NCBI RefSeq assembly: GCF_008973665.1 | Contig: NZ_WACP01000020.1 | Span: 1 to 64,000 of the forward strand | Reading direction: 5' to 3' | From: Paenibacillus tengchongensis | GTDB lineage: Bacteria > Bacillota > Bacilli > Paenibacillales > Paenibacillaceae | DNA length: 64,000 bases | Shown here: positions 1 through 8,368 of the stretch, piece after piece | How positions within the stretch are numbered: position 1 is the first letter of the stretch | Layout: every line of letters starts with the position of its first letter | Made by a program: the position numbers and the translations under genes | The notes under the pieces: model-generated | What the model saw: the letters and a program-made list of their open reading frames with translations, nothing else | What the model was told of the DNA's origin: nothing | Databases searched by the model: none

Positions 1-394
1 GGACAACGTGCCTACCTTCTTACAATAGAGTTTTTTCTATTTATGGACAGTTAATTTATACCATTTGGCTAATGTCAGCTTTTATGCAACGCTAGTGGTT
101 ACAATCCACTTTCTTAACTCAATACGGCGGACTGCACCACTTTTAAGTGGCGAAAATCAAACTAATGCCTTGACCGCATCAAATTGCGGCTATGCACCAT
201 CTAACTCGCGAGTAAGAATGGGGATGCCGGCGTATACCTTCCTTAGATTTGGCTTGGTCAACGCACTAGTTACGACTCCCCGCTTCCTCCACTCCCCGGC
301 GCCCACCGGATACCCAAAACCAGCGGCGGTTGTGTCGGGATAGTGTAGATCGCGTATTCTACGTATTCTGCTTACCCTGCAACAGGACAACAGG
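1..394. other. Gene-free left edge with AGTGG-type inverted motifs
   Basis: No convincing gene is seen on either strand; the open frames here lack ribosome binding sites and recognisable protein sequence. Two short inverted motifs are visible: AGTGG/CCACT arms around 93-109, and CCACTTTTAAGTGG at 137-150. The second runs into AGTGGCGAAAATCAAACTAA, which resembles the core of the tandem repeats at 7600-8170. The stretch is probably intergenic and carries dispersed members of that repeat family. Confidence 0.45.
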
Positions 395-1621
395 TCAACC
401 GGACAACAGTGACAGCACTGTCTCCAGCACGACATTTACACCCTTCTCGCAGTCTTCGTACGAGGTCAGCTCCTCTTCGCAATGGCTCTTGCCGTTTACG
501 CTCGGCACGAAGATCATGGCCGACGGAAGGAATCCGGCGACGAACTGGGCGTCATGCCCCGCGCCGCTGGCCATCTTCTTGCCGGAATAGCCCAGCACCG
601 CCGCAGCCTGTTCAACCAGTCCGCACACATGCGGATCAAACCACACCGTATCGCGGCCCCACAGCTTGGTCTTGGACACCGCACAGTCCAGCACTTCCTC
701 CGGCAGCGACGTTATAATGGCCTCTACTTCGCGGACAATATCCATGTCCTTATGTCTGGCTTCAACAGTGAAAATGACTTTGTTCGGAATGACAGTGTGA
801 ATGTTCGGCTGCACGTTCAGCCGGCCCATCGTATACACCAGCTCCGGGTCCAGCGCCCCCAGCTTACGGCGCAGCTCCGCAATCAGCTCGGTGGCCGCGA
901 ACAGCGCGTCCCTGCGCATATCCATCGGCGTCGTACCGGCATGATCCGACTCACCGGTTACTTCAACCTCATAACAGGCCATGCCCACGACGCAATCCAC
1001 CAGGCCAATGGCGACGCCTTCCCTCTCCAGCACCGGTCCCTGCTCGATATGCAGCTCCAGATAGGCCGTTGCTTCCGCAATCCGGTTCGCGGCCTCCCCG
1101 GCAAAGCCGCTGGCTTCCAGCGCTTCGGCGAAGGTTATCCCTTCCGGGTCCTGCTTCTTCAACATTTCCGTCTTATCGAATCTGCCGGACAATACACCGG
1201 AAGCCATCATGGAAGGCTCAAAGCGGGCGCCCTCTTCATTGGTGAAGTTCATCACCGTCACCGGGAGACGGGGTGTAATTCCATGGTCCACCAGCGTCCG
1301 CACAACCTCAAGCCCGGCAATAACGCCCAGTACGCCGTCGAACCGGCCGCCCTTCTTGACCGTATCCAGATGCGAGCCGATGACAACGGGCGGACCGTCT
1401 GTGCTTCCGGCCAGCGTTGCGTACATGCTGCCCATATCGTCCACCGTTACGTTCATGCCCAGCTCTTCACAGCAGGCACGGAAATAATTCCGTACCTGCA
1501 CATCCTGCTCCGACAGCGACAGGCGGGTAACCCCATTCTTCTCCGTACGGCCATAATCCGCAAATGTCTCGATGGTCGCCTTCAAACGCTCACCGTTGAC
1601 ATAAAGCTGCTTCAGCTGCAT
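395..1621 (-). CDS. M20-family amidohydrolase (N-carbamoyl-L-amino acid hydrolase / allantoate amidohydrolase type)
   Basis: Metal-dependent amidohydrolase of the hydantoinase/carbamoylase branch of peptidase family M20, which releases ammonia and CO2 from N-carbamoyl amino acids or allantoate. Family landmarks are visible: IGSHLDTVKKGGRFDG (first metal ligands), NFTNEEGARF (catalytic and bridging Glu), LELHIEQGPVLE, and the C-terminal SGAGHDAQF. No signal peptide, so cytoplasmic. The start at 1621 (408 aa) follows a strong GGAGGGGGA site and matches the usual family length; the frame stays open to 1672 with a weaker context. It stands alone, with a glycan cluster beyond the next gene. Substrate cannot be read from sequence: allantoate, carbamoyl-beta-alanine and carbamoyl-L-amino acid enzymes share these motifs. 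Confidence 0.88.
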   Translation of the reverse strand: MQLKQLYVNGERLKATIETFADYGRTEKNGVTRLSLSEQDVQVRNYFRACCEELGMNVTVDDMGSMYATLAGSTDGPPVVIGSHLDTVKKGGRFDGVLGVIAGLEVVRTLVDHGITPRLPVTVMNFTNEEGARFEPSMMASGVLSGRFDKTEMLKKQDPEGITFAEALEASGFAGEAANRIAEATAYLELHIEQGPVLEREGVAIGLVDCVVGMACYEVEVTGESDHAGTTPMDMRRDALFAATELIAELRRKLGALDPELVYTMGRLNVQPNIHTVIPNKVIFTVEARHKDMDIVREVEAIITSLPEEVLDCAVSKTKLWGRDTVWFDPHVCGLVEQAAAVLGYSGKKMASGAGHDAQFVAGFLPSAMIFVPSVNGKSHCEEELTSYEDCEKGVNVVLETVLSLLSG

Positions 1622-1839
1622 CTGAACTTCCCCCTCCGCTTTGGTTATAGTCATGTCATGATCAGCAATCATTCATGTGATCTTAGCTATCTTTATATTG
1701 TCATCCGATCCGGCAATTTTTTCATTTGACAGTCTGTAATAATTATTTTTGCCTCCGGTTCACGTTCTGTTACAATCTCCGGCACCAAGTCTGCTACAAT
1801 ATGTCGCAGAACCACCATAATCGAAGGGAGAACGAGGAT

Positions 1840-2715
1840 ATGAATACTATACTGCACAATGCTGTGGCCCAGGCTGAGATCAGCTCGCTTGGAGCGGAGC
1901 TCATCAGCTTCAAACGGAAGGACAACGGCACGGAATATATGTGGAGCGGGGACGCCGCCTACTGGACCGGCCGTTCGCCGGTGCTGTTCCCGATCATCGG
2001 GGCGGCGCGGAACGGAGCCATCCAGGTGGATGGACAAGCTTATTCCATCGGGAACCACGGCTTCGCCAGACGCAGTGAGTTCACCCTTGTAGAAAGCGAT
2101 GATATCCATGCCGTCTTCCGCCTTACACAAGACGACAAGACACTGGCCGCCTATCCATACAAATTCAGTTTATACCTTACTTACACGCTTACGGGCAGTA
2201 CATTGGAAATTGCCTACCGGGTCGAGAATCCCGACAATCAGGAGATCCATTTCCAGCTTGGCACGCATCCCGCCTTCAACTGCCCGCCAGACGGGCAAGG
2301 CAGCTTCAGCGACTATGTGCTGGAATTCGGGGAAGCGGAGCCGCTGGAACGGCTGTTCCTTACCGATGCGGGCCTGATTATCGCCGGCAAGTCCGAGCCG
2401 CTGCTTGGGGACACAGACACACTGCCGCTGAATCATGAGATGTTCTATGCCGGTGCCCTTGTCTTCCGTAATGTCCGTTCCCGCCGGATCATTCTGAAGA
2501 GCGCGCAGAGTGAACGCAGCGTGAGCGTGTCCTTCGAGGGCTTTCCCGACCTCGGCATCTGGCAGCCGAAGGACGCCCCGTTTGTGTGCATCGAGCCGTG
2601 GCACGGTGTGGCGGACGGCGAGGATTTTGCCGGGGAACTGCACGACAAAGAGGGGATTATTACGCTTGCGCCGGGAGCTTCACATGCCGCAAGGTTAACC
2701 GTCTCGTTCAACTAA
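1840..2715 (+). CDS. Aldose 1-epimerase family protein (LacX/GalM-like)
   Basis: Likely interconverts sugar anomers in the cytoplasm. The 291-aa product shows the beta-sandwich epimerase pattern: GAELISFK near the N-terminus, GRSPVLFPIIG, the NHGFAR box (family catalytic His), QLGTHPAFNCP (second conserved His) and a late CIEPWHG with the conserved Glu. The LacX-like subgroup is favoured because of the short N-terminus and the WHGVADGEDF ending. Start ATG at 1840 sits just after GAAGGGAGAACGAGG; a longer frame from 1726 begins inside the promoter region and is rejected. Monocistronic; the next gene begins about 130 bp further on. Specificity (galactose, hexose-6-phosphate or other) is not resolvable. 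Confidence 0.88.
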   Translation: MNTILHNAVAQAEISSLGAELISFKRKDNGTEYMWSGDAAYWTGRSPVLFPIIGAARNGAIQVDGQAYSIGNHGFARRSEFTLVESDDIHAVFRLTQDDKTLAAYPYKFSLYLTYTLTGSTLEIAYRVENPDNQEIHFQLGTHPAFNCPPDGQGSFSDYVLEFGEAEPLERLFLTDAGLIIAGKSEPLLGDTDTLPLNHEMFYAGALVFRNVRSRRIILKSAQSERSVSVSFEGFPDLGIWQPKDAPFVCIEPWHGVADGEDFAGELHDKEGIITLAPGASHAARLTVSFN

Positions 2716-2846
2716 TTGGTATGCAACAAGTAAACTAAAGTAGTATATACAACCTTTCTCTTCCAAGAGTAAGCTTAAGTTAGCTTATAATCCCAGGGCA
2801 ATATATAGGGATAGACCGGGAGACTTGGATAGGGAGTGTGGAGTAT

Positions 2847-3755
2847 ATGCAAGGATTGTCAGTGGCAATCTGCACCAGAAACCGGGTACAGGACCTGACA
2901 CGGTGCATTCATTCGATTACCAATCAGAGCATCGGCCGGATGTATCCTATAGAAGTGATTATTGTCGACGACGGGGACCTCCCGGAAGGGAACCTCGCCG
3001 GCTTCGATGCACGGCTGCGCAGCTGCGGCTACCCCCTCATCTACTACAAGAAGACAACTGATCGGGGACTCTGGATGTCCCGTATCAAGGCGGTGGAGCT
3101 GTCCTCCATGGACAAGATCCTCTTCCTCGACGACGATGTCGAGCTTCCCGATCATTATCTGTCCACGCTGGTCAAGACCTACGATGACCATCCGGATTGC
3201 GCCGGCGTCGGCGGCGTCGCGATCGGCATGCGCAATAGCTTCCTCGGCACAATCCGCTGCCTGCTGTCCTTCCAGCAATCCTTATCGCACGGCAGGCTCT
3301 CGCTGAGCGGGCAGGCCGGCTCGATGTATAACTGGCACAAAGCGAAGAAGATCTTCAAGACGGAATTCCAGCACGGCTGCAACATGTCGTTTAAGACCGC
3401 CGCCATCGCGGGGCTGGAACCCGTCTCCTGGCTGAAGAGCTACAGCGTCGGCGAAGATTTATTCCTGTCCCGCATTGCGGGCCGTTCCGGTCCCCTCTAT
3501 ATCAATCCCGAACTTAAACTGCTGCATCACGAATCGCCGGCTTCCCGGGACAATCTGGAGAATGTCGCTTATATGCGCGTCCAGAACCACGTCCATCTGC
3601 TCAAGCACAAACGCTCCGGCCCCATCGGGTATCTCGCGCTCATCTGGACGACGCTGTATCTGATGCTCCGCGAGCAGCCGAAGAAGAATACCGCGGCGAT
3701 CAACGGCTACAAAAAAGGGCTCAAAGAGCTTGTCTTCAGACAAACCGCCGGTTAA
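2847..3755 (+). CDS. Glycosyltransferase family 2 protein (first gene of surface-glycan cluster)
   Basis: GT-A-fold sugar transferase, 302 aa. The N-terminus SVAICTRNRVQDLTRCIHSI begins the nucleotide-sugar domain, EVIIVDDGD gives the first Asp pair, and ILFLDDDVELP is the DxD-type metal-binding motif. A later GEDLFLSRIA fits the ED acceptor-side motif of GT2 enzymes. The tail contains a hydrophobic stretch (YLALIWTTLYLML) that may attach it to the membrane. ATG 2847 is chosen because AGGGAG at 2831-2836 lies at good spacing; the in-frame GTG at 2838 is too close to it. Followed after 33 bp by a second GT2 and then by pyruvyl transferase and flippase genes, so it is probably the first gene of a glycan operon. 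Sugar donor unknown. Confidence 0.9.
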   Translation: MQGLSVAICTRNRVQDLTRCIHSITNQSIGRMYPIEVIIVDDGDLPEGNLAGFDARLRSCGYPLIYYKKTTDRGLWMSRIKAVELSSMDKILFLDDDVELPDHYLSTLVKTYDDHPDCAGVGGVAIGMRNSFLGTIRCLLSFQQSLSHGRLSLSGQAGSMYNWHKAKKIFKTEFQHGCNMSFKTAAIAGLEPVSWLKSYSVGEDLFLSRIAGRSGPLYINPELKLLHHESPASRDNLENVAYMRVQNHVHLLKHKRSGPIGYLALIWTTLYLMLREQPKKNTAAINGYKKGLKELVFRQTAG

Positions 3756-3788
3756 GCCGGGATTACGTGGAGAGGAGGGAGTGGCCGC

Positions 3789-4844
3789 ATGAAACTGAGC
3801 ATTGTGGTTCCCATGTACAATTTAGAACGGTATATCACGCCGCTGCTGGAATCACTCCTGCGCCAAAGCGACCAGCGGTTCGAGGTGGTGCTCGTGGACG
3901 ACGGCTCCGCGGACCGGACCGGTGAGGTGGTGCAGGAATTTATGGCACAGCATCCCGCTTTGCGCGGCAGGCTGATCCGTACGGCGAACGGCGGGGTAAG
4001 CGCCGCCCGGAACACCGGCCTTAGCGCAGCGGAAGGCGACTATGTGCTGTTTCTGGACGGGGATGATTACGCCTCGGAGCGGCTGACGGAAAGCATCATC
4101 ACCCATACCCTGGGAACGGAGCCCGATATCTTCTGCTGGGGCTATAATCTCGTCCGCGAGGACGGCAGCACGATTGTCAGCTTCGCGCCGGAGGGCGGCG
4201 ACGGCAGCGGCAGCGACGCGCTGGCCGATATCTTCGTGCACCGGCGGCTGAGAATCTGGACCGGAAGCATCGCCTTCCGCCGCAGCTTCCTGCTCACGCA
4301 CGGCATCCGCTATACCGAGCGCTGTGTGAACGGTGAAGATCAGGAGTTCATTTATAAAGCGCTCAGCCAGGCGTCCCGGGTCATCGCTGTCCCCGAGGTG
4401 CTCTCTTTCTATGTCCAGCGCACCTCGTCCATTACCGGCACTTACAATGTGGCCAAGTTCGACGTGGCCGCCGCCTTCAAGCGGACCGCCGAATACTTCC
4501 GGGCCCATCCTTTTGCCGGAATGGATACCATTTCGCAGCTGCTGCTCGGGCGGGAGCTGACGGAGAATTATTTCTACAATTTGAAGACCTGCCTGAACGG
4601 TGCTTCCACCGGCCGGATTCAAGACCTGCTGCAGGACATCGACCAGGCTTATCCCGGCCTCAATCAGGAAATGCGGGGAATCATGAAGGACTATGCGGGG
4701 GAGGACCGGCAGCTCGCCGTACAGATCAAGGCTTTTCTGCTGTCGCCTGTGCTCTATCAGCGCCTGATTAAGCTCGACCACGGCTGGATTCAATCCAAGC
4801 AAAGGCTCAAATCCGTTATCGCCAGAAAGGAACTCAAGATATGA
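3789..4844 (+). CDS. Glycosyltransferase family 2 protein
   Basis: 351-aa GT2 enzyme. Domain start LSIVVPMYNLERY, then EVVLVDDGSADRT (nucleotide binding), GGVSAARNTGL and YVLFLDGDDY (DxD-like metal site), and ERCVNGEDQEF as acceptor-side acidic motif. This is the classic layout of capsular/exopolysaccharide GT2s. The C-terminal half after about residue 240 is less typical and basic. A strong AGAGGAGGGAG precedes ATG 3789. Its stop overlaps the next gene by 4 bp (ATGA), implying translational coupling to the pyruvyl transferase. It likely adds a sugar to a lipid-linked repeat unit at the inner face of the membrane; the sugar is unknown. Confidence 0.92.
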   Translation: MKLSIVVPMYNLERYITPLLESLLRQSDQRFEVVLVDDGSADRTGEVVQEFMAQHPALRGRLIRTANGGVSAARNTGLSAAEGDYVLFLDGDDYASERLTESIITHTLGTEPDIFCWGYNLVREDGSTIVSFAPEGGDGSGSDALADIFVHRRLRIWTGSIAFRRSFLLTHGIRYTERCVNGEDQEFIYKALSQASRVIAVPEVLSFYVQRTSSITGTYNVAKFDVAAAFKRTAEYFRAHPFAGMDTISQLLLGRELTENYFYNLKTCLNGASTGRIQDLLQDIDQAYPGLNQEMRGIMKDYAGEDRQLAVQIKAFLLSPVLYQRLIKLDHGWIQSKQRLKSVIARKELKI

Positions 4845-5983
4845 AGAAGATGATGATCAACGCTTATACCGAATTCAACCTCGGCGATGACTTGTTTATC
4901 AAGGTGCTGTGCGAGCGCTACCCGGAGACCCGCTTCTTCACCATAGCCCCCCGGGAATACAGGACAGTCTTCCGGAATCTGCCTAACCTCAAGGTCATCC
5001 CCTCCGATGCGGTCTGGTTCCGGGGCATCAACCTCATCTTCCGCAAGCTGAAGCTGCATAACCGTTTCCTGCAGCGGTTCCTCAGTGAGCAGTCGGACGG
5101 TACGGTGCATATCGGCGGTTCCATCTTTATGCAGGGCGAGCACTGGAAGGCGTACGTAGCCGAACAGGAGGAGCTGCGCAACAAGAGCAAGCCGTATTAT
5201 TTAATGGGTGCCAACTTCGGCCCCTTCACCGACCCGGAGTATGCGCAGACGTACCGGCGGATTTTTCCGGAATATACCGATGTCTCCTTCAGGGAGCAGT
5301 ATTCCTACGATTTGTTCAAGGATCTGGGCAACGTGCGGATGGCGCCGGATATTATTTTCGGGCTGAAGGTGGATGATACGGTTGCCGCTGCGGCCTCCCC
5401 CGGAGCGAACGGGCGCTATATCGCCATTTCGGTGATTAAGCCCTCCTCCAAGAATCTGAACGGTTTTGACGATCTGTATTATGAAAAAATGAAAGATGTT
5501 GCAATTCATTTCATCCGTCAGGGCTATGACGTGCATTTTCTCTCGTTCTGCCAGCACGAAGGCGACCAGGAGGCGATTGGCCGGATTCTGGAGCGGATTC
5601 CGGGAGAATTTCAGGCACGGCTGCATGCCATCATGTACAAGACCAATATCGACGAAATGCTCTCCTCGCTCGCCGGTGCAAGCTTCATCGTCGCCTCCCG
5701 CTTCCACGCGATGATCTTGGGCTGGGTGCTGGAGAAGCCCGTGTTCCCTATCGCCTACAGTAAAAAAATGGTCAACGTGATGGAGGACGCTTATTTTGCC
5801 GGAGACTATACCGACTTCCCCCGTCTGGCCGATCTTACCCCCGAGCGGGTCTTTGCCGCTATGGAAACGGGCCGCCTCGATGTGACGCGCAAGTCCAATC
5901 AGGCGCTCAAGCATTTCGAGCAGCTCGACGCCTATCTGACGCCGCAACCGCTGCTGGAAGGGAGACGCAGCTATGAAAGCTAA
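4841..5983 (+). CDS. Polysaccharide pyruvyl transferase family protein
   Basis: 380 aa. The family uses phosphoenolpyruvate to place a ketal-linked pyruvate on a sugar of a cell-wall or exopolysaccharide. Visible hallmarks are the N-terminal NLGDDLF, VHIGGSIF, MGANFGPF and the late VASRFHAMILG segment, whose Arg-His pair is typical of PF04230 proteins such as CsaB. Overlaps the preceding GT2 by 4 bp and the following flippase by 11 bp, so the three are tightly coupled. Pyruvylated wall polymer is the ligand of SLH domains, and two SLH proteins lie in this window; whether this enzyme makes that ligand or decorates an exopolysaccharide is not shown, and the neighbours favour the latter. Confidence 0.9.
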   Translation: MKKMMINAYTEFNLGDDLFIKVLCERYPETRFFTIAPREYRTVFRNLPNLKVIPSDAVWFRGINLIFRKLKLHNRFLQRFLSEQSDGTVHIGGSIFMQGEHWKAYVAEQEELRNKSKPYYLMGANFGPFTDPEYAQTYRRIFPEYTDVSFREQYSYDLFKDLGNVRMAPDIIFGLKVDDTVAAAASPGANGRYIAISVIKPSSKNLNGFDDLYYEKMKDVAIHFIRQGYDVHFLSFCQHEGDQEAIGRILERIPGEFQARLHAIMYKTNIDEMLSSLAGASFIVASRFHAMILGWVLEKPVFPIAYSKKMVNVMEDAYFAGDYTDFPRLADLTPERVFAAMETGRLDVTRKSNQALKHFEQLDAYLTPQPLLEGRRSYES

Positions 5984-7520
5984 GCGGAGCATGCTTAACC
6001 TGGGCTTCGGCCTGGTCAGCCAGGTCATTACGATCATCCTCGGCTTCTTCATCCCCCGGCTGATTATGGTCAACTACGGCTCGGAGGCCAACGGCCTGAT
6101 CTCCTCCATCGGGCAGATCATCAGCTATCTGGCCCTGCTGGAGGCGGGGGTCGGTGCAGCGTCGCTGCAGGCGCTCTACAAGCCGGTGTCCACGAACGAC
6201 CGCGGGCAGATCAACTCGATTCTGGCGGCAACCTCCAGCTATTTTAAAAAGACGGGCATCTACTACTTCTTCGCCGTACTGCTGCTCGCTGTCATCTATC
6301 CGTTCGTCGTGAGCTCGGAGATCGACAAGCTGAGCATCATGGTCATCATCCTCTTTACGGGGATGGGCGGGGCGATCAACTATTATTTTCAGGGCAAATT
6401 CCGGGTCCTGCTGATCGCCGAAGGCAAAAGCTATGTCGAGACGACCATTGTCACCATCGCCAACATTCTCAACAACGTGGTGCGCATCTACCTGCTGATG
6501 CAGGGGGTGGACATCATTGCCGTACAGGCGTCCTTCTTCGTGCTGACGGTGCTGCAGATCGTGGCGTTCTATATTTATATGAAGCGGAACTACAAGTGGA
6601 TGGATCTCAGTCTGAAGCCGGATTTCGCCGCGATTTCGCAAAAAAATTCGGTACTCGTGCATGAAATCTCCTACCTGGTCTTCCGCAACACCGACGTGCT
6701 GATTCTGACGATCTTCACCAACCTGAAGGTGGTCAGCATCTTCGTGATGTACAAAATGATTTTTACGATTGTGGACAATATCGTCCAGACGGTCAACGGC
6801 AGCGTCAAATCGGCGCTGGGACAGAGCTACCATGGCGACAGGAATACCTTCGTGAAGTTCTATGATGCGTATGAAATTTACTTCATGGGCCTGATCTTCT
6901 CCATTCTGACCGTGGTCTATATCGTCATCCTGCCGTTCATGGAGCTGTACACCGCCGGGGTCAACGATGTGAACTACATTGATTACTGGCTGCCGCTGCT
7001 GTTCGTCATCGTCAAGCTGCTGACCAACGCACGGACGTCCTCCAACAATCTGATTACGATTGCCGGACATTTCCGCAATACGCAGTTCCGTTCGATACTG
7101 GAATCGGTCATCAACATCGGCGCTTCCATCCTGTTCGTCAGCTTCTTCGGGATCTACGGCGTGCTGATGGGCTCCATCGCTGCCCTGCTATACCGGACCA
7201 TCGACATTGTCGTGTACGCCAACAAGGAACTGCTTGGACGCAGCTCCTGGGTGACCTTCCGGCGCTGGCTGATCAACGTGGTCATCTTCACCGCCGTGGT
7301 GCTGCTGACGAACCTGCTGGATCTGCACATCAGCTCGTACGCGGGTGTCCTGATCTGGGCGGCCGTGCTTGGCATCATCGTGCTGCCGATCTACTACACC
7401 GTCGGTTCGCTGATGGAACGCGAGGTGTTCCTGTACGCCTGGAACTACTCGCGGCGCTTCCGCGACAAGCTGCGACCGGGCCGGCGCAAGGTGTCGGCCA
7501 GCCAGACGCAAGGCGGATAA
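5973..7520 (+). CDS. Polysaccharide biosynthesis flippase (Wzx/MATE-superfamily type)
   Basis: 515-aa integral membrane protein with about twelve to fourteen hydrophobic segments. It opens with LNLGFGLVSQVITIILGFFIPRLI, the usual beginning of oligosaccharide flippases, followed by NGLISSIGQIISYLALLEAGVG. Expected to move undecaprenyl-linked repeat units across the membrane. Overlaps the pyruvyl transferase by 11 bp and is the last gene of the coupled run. An arm pair CTGTGGCGG / CCGCCACAG at 7548-7592 then closes the transcript. No Wzy polymerase or priming transferase is in the window, so the pathway must be completed elsewhere or use another mode. Confidence 0.88.
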   Translation: MKAKRSMLNLGFGLVSQVITIILGFFIPRLIMVNYGSEANGLISSIGQIISYLALLEAGVGAASLQALYKPVSTNDRGQINSILAATSSYFKKTGIYYFFAVLLLAVIYPFVVSSEIDKLSIMVIILFTGMGGAINYYFQGKFRVLLIAEGKSYVETTIVTIANILNNVVRIYLLMQGVDIIAVQASFFVLTVLQIVAFYIYMKRNYKWMDLSLKPDFAAISQKNSVLVHEISYLVFRNTDVLILTIFTNLKVVSIFVMYKMIFTIVDNIVQTVNGSVKSALGQSYHGDRNTFVKFYDAYEIYFMGLIFSILTVVYIVILPFMELYTAGVNDVNYIDYWLPLLFVIVKLLTNARTSSNNLITIAGHFRNTQFRSILESVINIGASILFVSFFGIYGVLMGSIAALLYRTIDIVVYANKELLGRSSWVTFRRWLINVVIFTAVVLLTNLLDLHISSYAGVLIWAAVLGIIVLPIYYTVGSLMEREVFLYAWNYSRRFRDKLRPGRRKVSASQTQGG

Positions 7521-7547
7521 TTGCAGTATAGGCCGGCTGGCCGTAAC

Positions 7548-7592
7548 TGTGGCGGTGTCCCGTCTGATTCATGGGAAAATGGGCCGCCACAG
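7548..7592 (+). terminator. Hairpin after the flippase gene
   Basis: Inverted arms CTGTGGCGG (7548-7556) and CCGCCACAG (7584-7592), with a smaller inner TCCC/GGGA pairing. No T-tract follows, so it is only a possible transcription end or RNA-stabilising element. It lies directly before the tandem repeat array. Confidence 0.4.
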
Positions 7593-7599
7593 GGCTGCT

Positions 7600-8167
7600 A
7601 GTGGATAATCGCTAACTAACTAGTTCTGCTCCACCGTTTGCTCCCCATAGAAATTGTGGCTGCCGCAGTGAAGCTAAGTGGATATTCGCTAACTAACTAG
7701 TTCTGCTCCACCGTTTGCTCCCCATAGAAATTGTGGCTGCCGCAGTGAAGCTAAGTGGATAATCACCAACTAATTAGTTCTGCTCCACCGTTTGCTACCC
7801 ATAGAAATTGTGGCTGCCGCAGTGAAGCTAAGTGGATATTCGCAAACTAACTAGTTCTGCTCCACCGTTTGCTCCCCATAGAAATTGTGGCTGCCGCAGT
7901 GAAGCTAAGTGGATATTCGCAAACTAACTAGTTCTGCTCCACCGTTTGCTCCCCATAGAAATTGTGGCTGCCGCAGTGAAGCTAAGTGGATATTCGCAAA
8001 CTAATTTATGTTTTATCAGACTTTTCGGAGATCTAAGTGGATATTCGCCAACTAATCCTTGGAGTTCTGCTCAAGATGCCCCATATACGTAGAATTAGGT
8101 GGCGGTTATCCAACTAACCCTCCTGTATTCGAGACTTTGGCAGAATTAAGTGGCGATTATCTAACTA
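7600..8167. repeat. 77-bp tandem repeat array with degenerate shorter units
   Basis: Units start with an AGTGGATATTCGCAAACTAA-type core at 7600, 7677, 7754, 7831, 7908 and 7985, i.e. five near-identical 77-bp periods, each including CTAGTTCTGCTCCACCGTTT and a TGGCTGCCGCAGTGAAGC tail. Degenerate copies follow at 8036, 8097 and 8149 with 51-61-bp spacing and different fillers. Variation within the core (GGATAATCGC, GGATAATCAC, GGATATTCGC, GGCGGTTATC) is concentrated between the fixed AGTGG and AACTAA ends. 77 is not a multiple of three and frames are interrupted, so this is not coding. Related single cores are visible near 146 and at 13358. Confidence 0.93.
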
Positions 8168-8228
8168 AAGTCTGCGGAGGATGGAAGGATAGGGCGATGA
8201 GCCAAGCATTTGCTCAACAACTAAGCCC

Positions 8229-8352
8229 ATGCTTACGATGCAAGTTTTGTCACGACGATAGCTCAAGAAGCCTATGCTCACAAAACTAAACCGATGCTTA
8301 CGATGCAAGTTTTGTCACGACGATAGCTCAAGAAGCCTATGCTCACAAAACT
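8229..8352 (+). repeat. Two 59-bp direct repeats forming the leader of the next glycosyltransferase
   Basis: Identical copies at 8229-8287 and 8294-8352, separated by 6 bp. Each contains inverted arms AGTTTTGT ... ACAAAACT around a loop of about 30 nt that includes AGCTCAAGAAGCCTATGCTC. A degenerate partial copy precedes at about 8197-8228. The second copy runs directly into TTAAGGAGG, the ribosome binding site of the gene at 8369, so in the mRNA the hairpin closes just before the Shine-Dalgarno sequence. Role unknown. Confidence 0.9.
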
Positions 8353-8368
8353 TTAAGGAGGACTGATT

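Noticed and set aside
5907..7070. 387-codon minus-strand frame opposite the flippase
   Set aside because: Highly charged His/Asp/Gln-rich translation typical of antisense to a membrane protein gene.
7600..8167. Regular repeat spacing resembling a CRISPR array
   Set aside because: The whole 77-bp unit is repeated, not a short repeat with unique spacers, and no cas genes are nearby.
8059..8289. Open frame of 76 codons inside the repeat region
   Set aside because: It consists of repeat units read in one frame, has no ribosome site, and nothing similar is recognisable.
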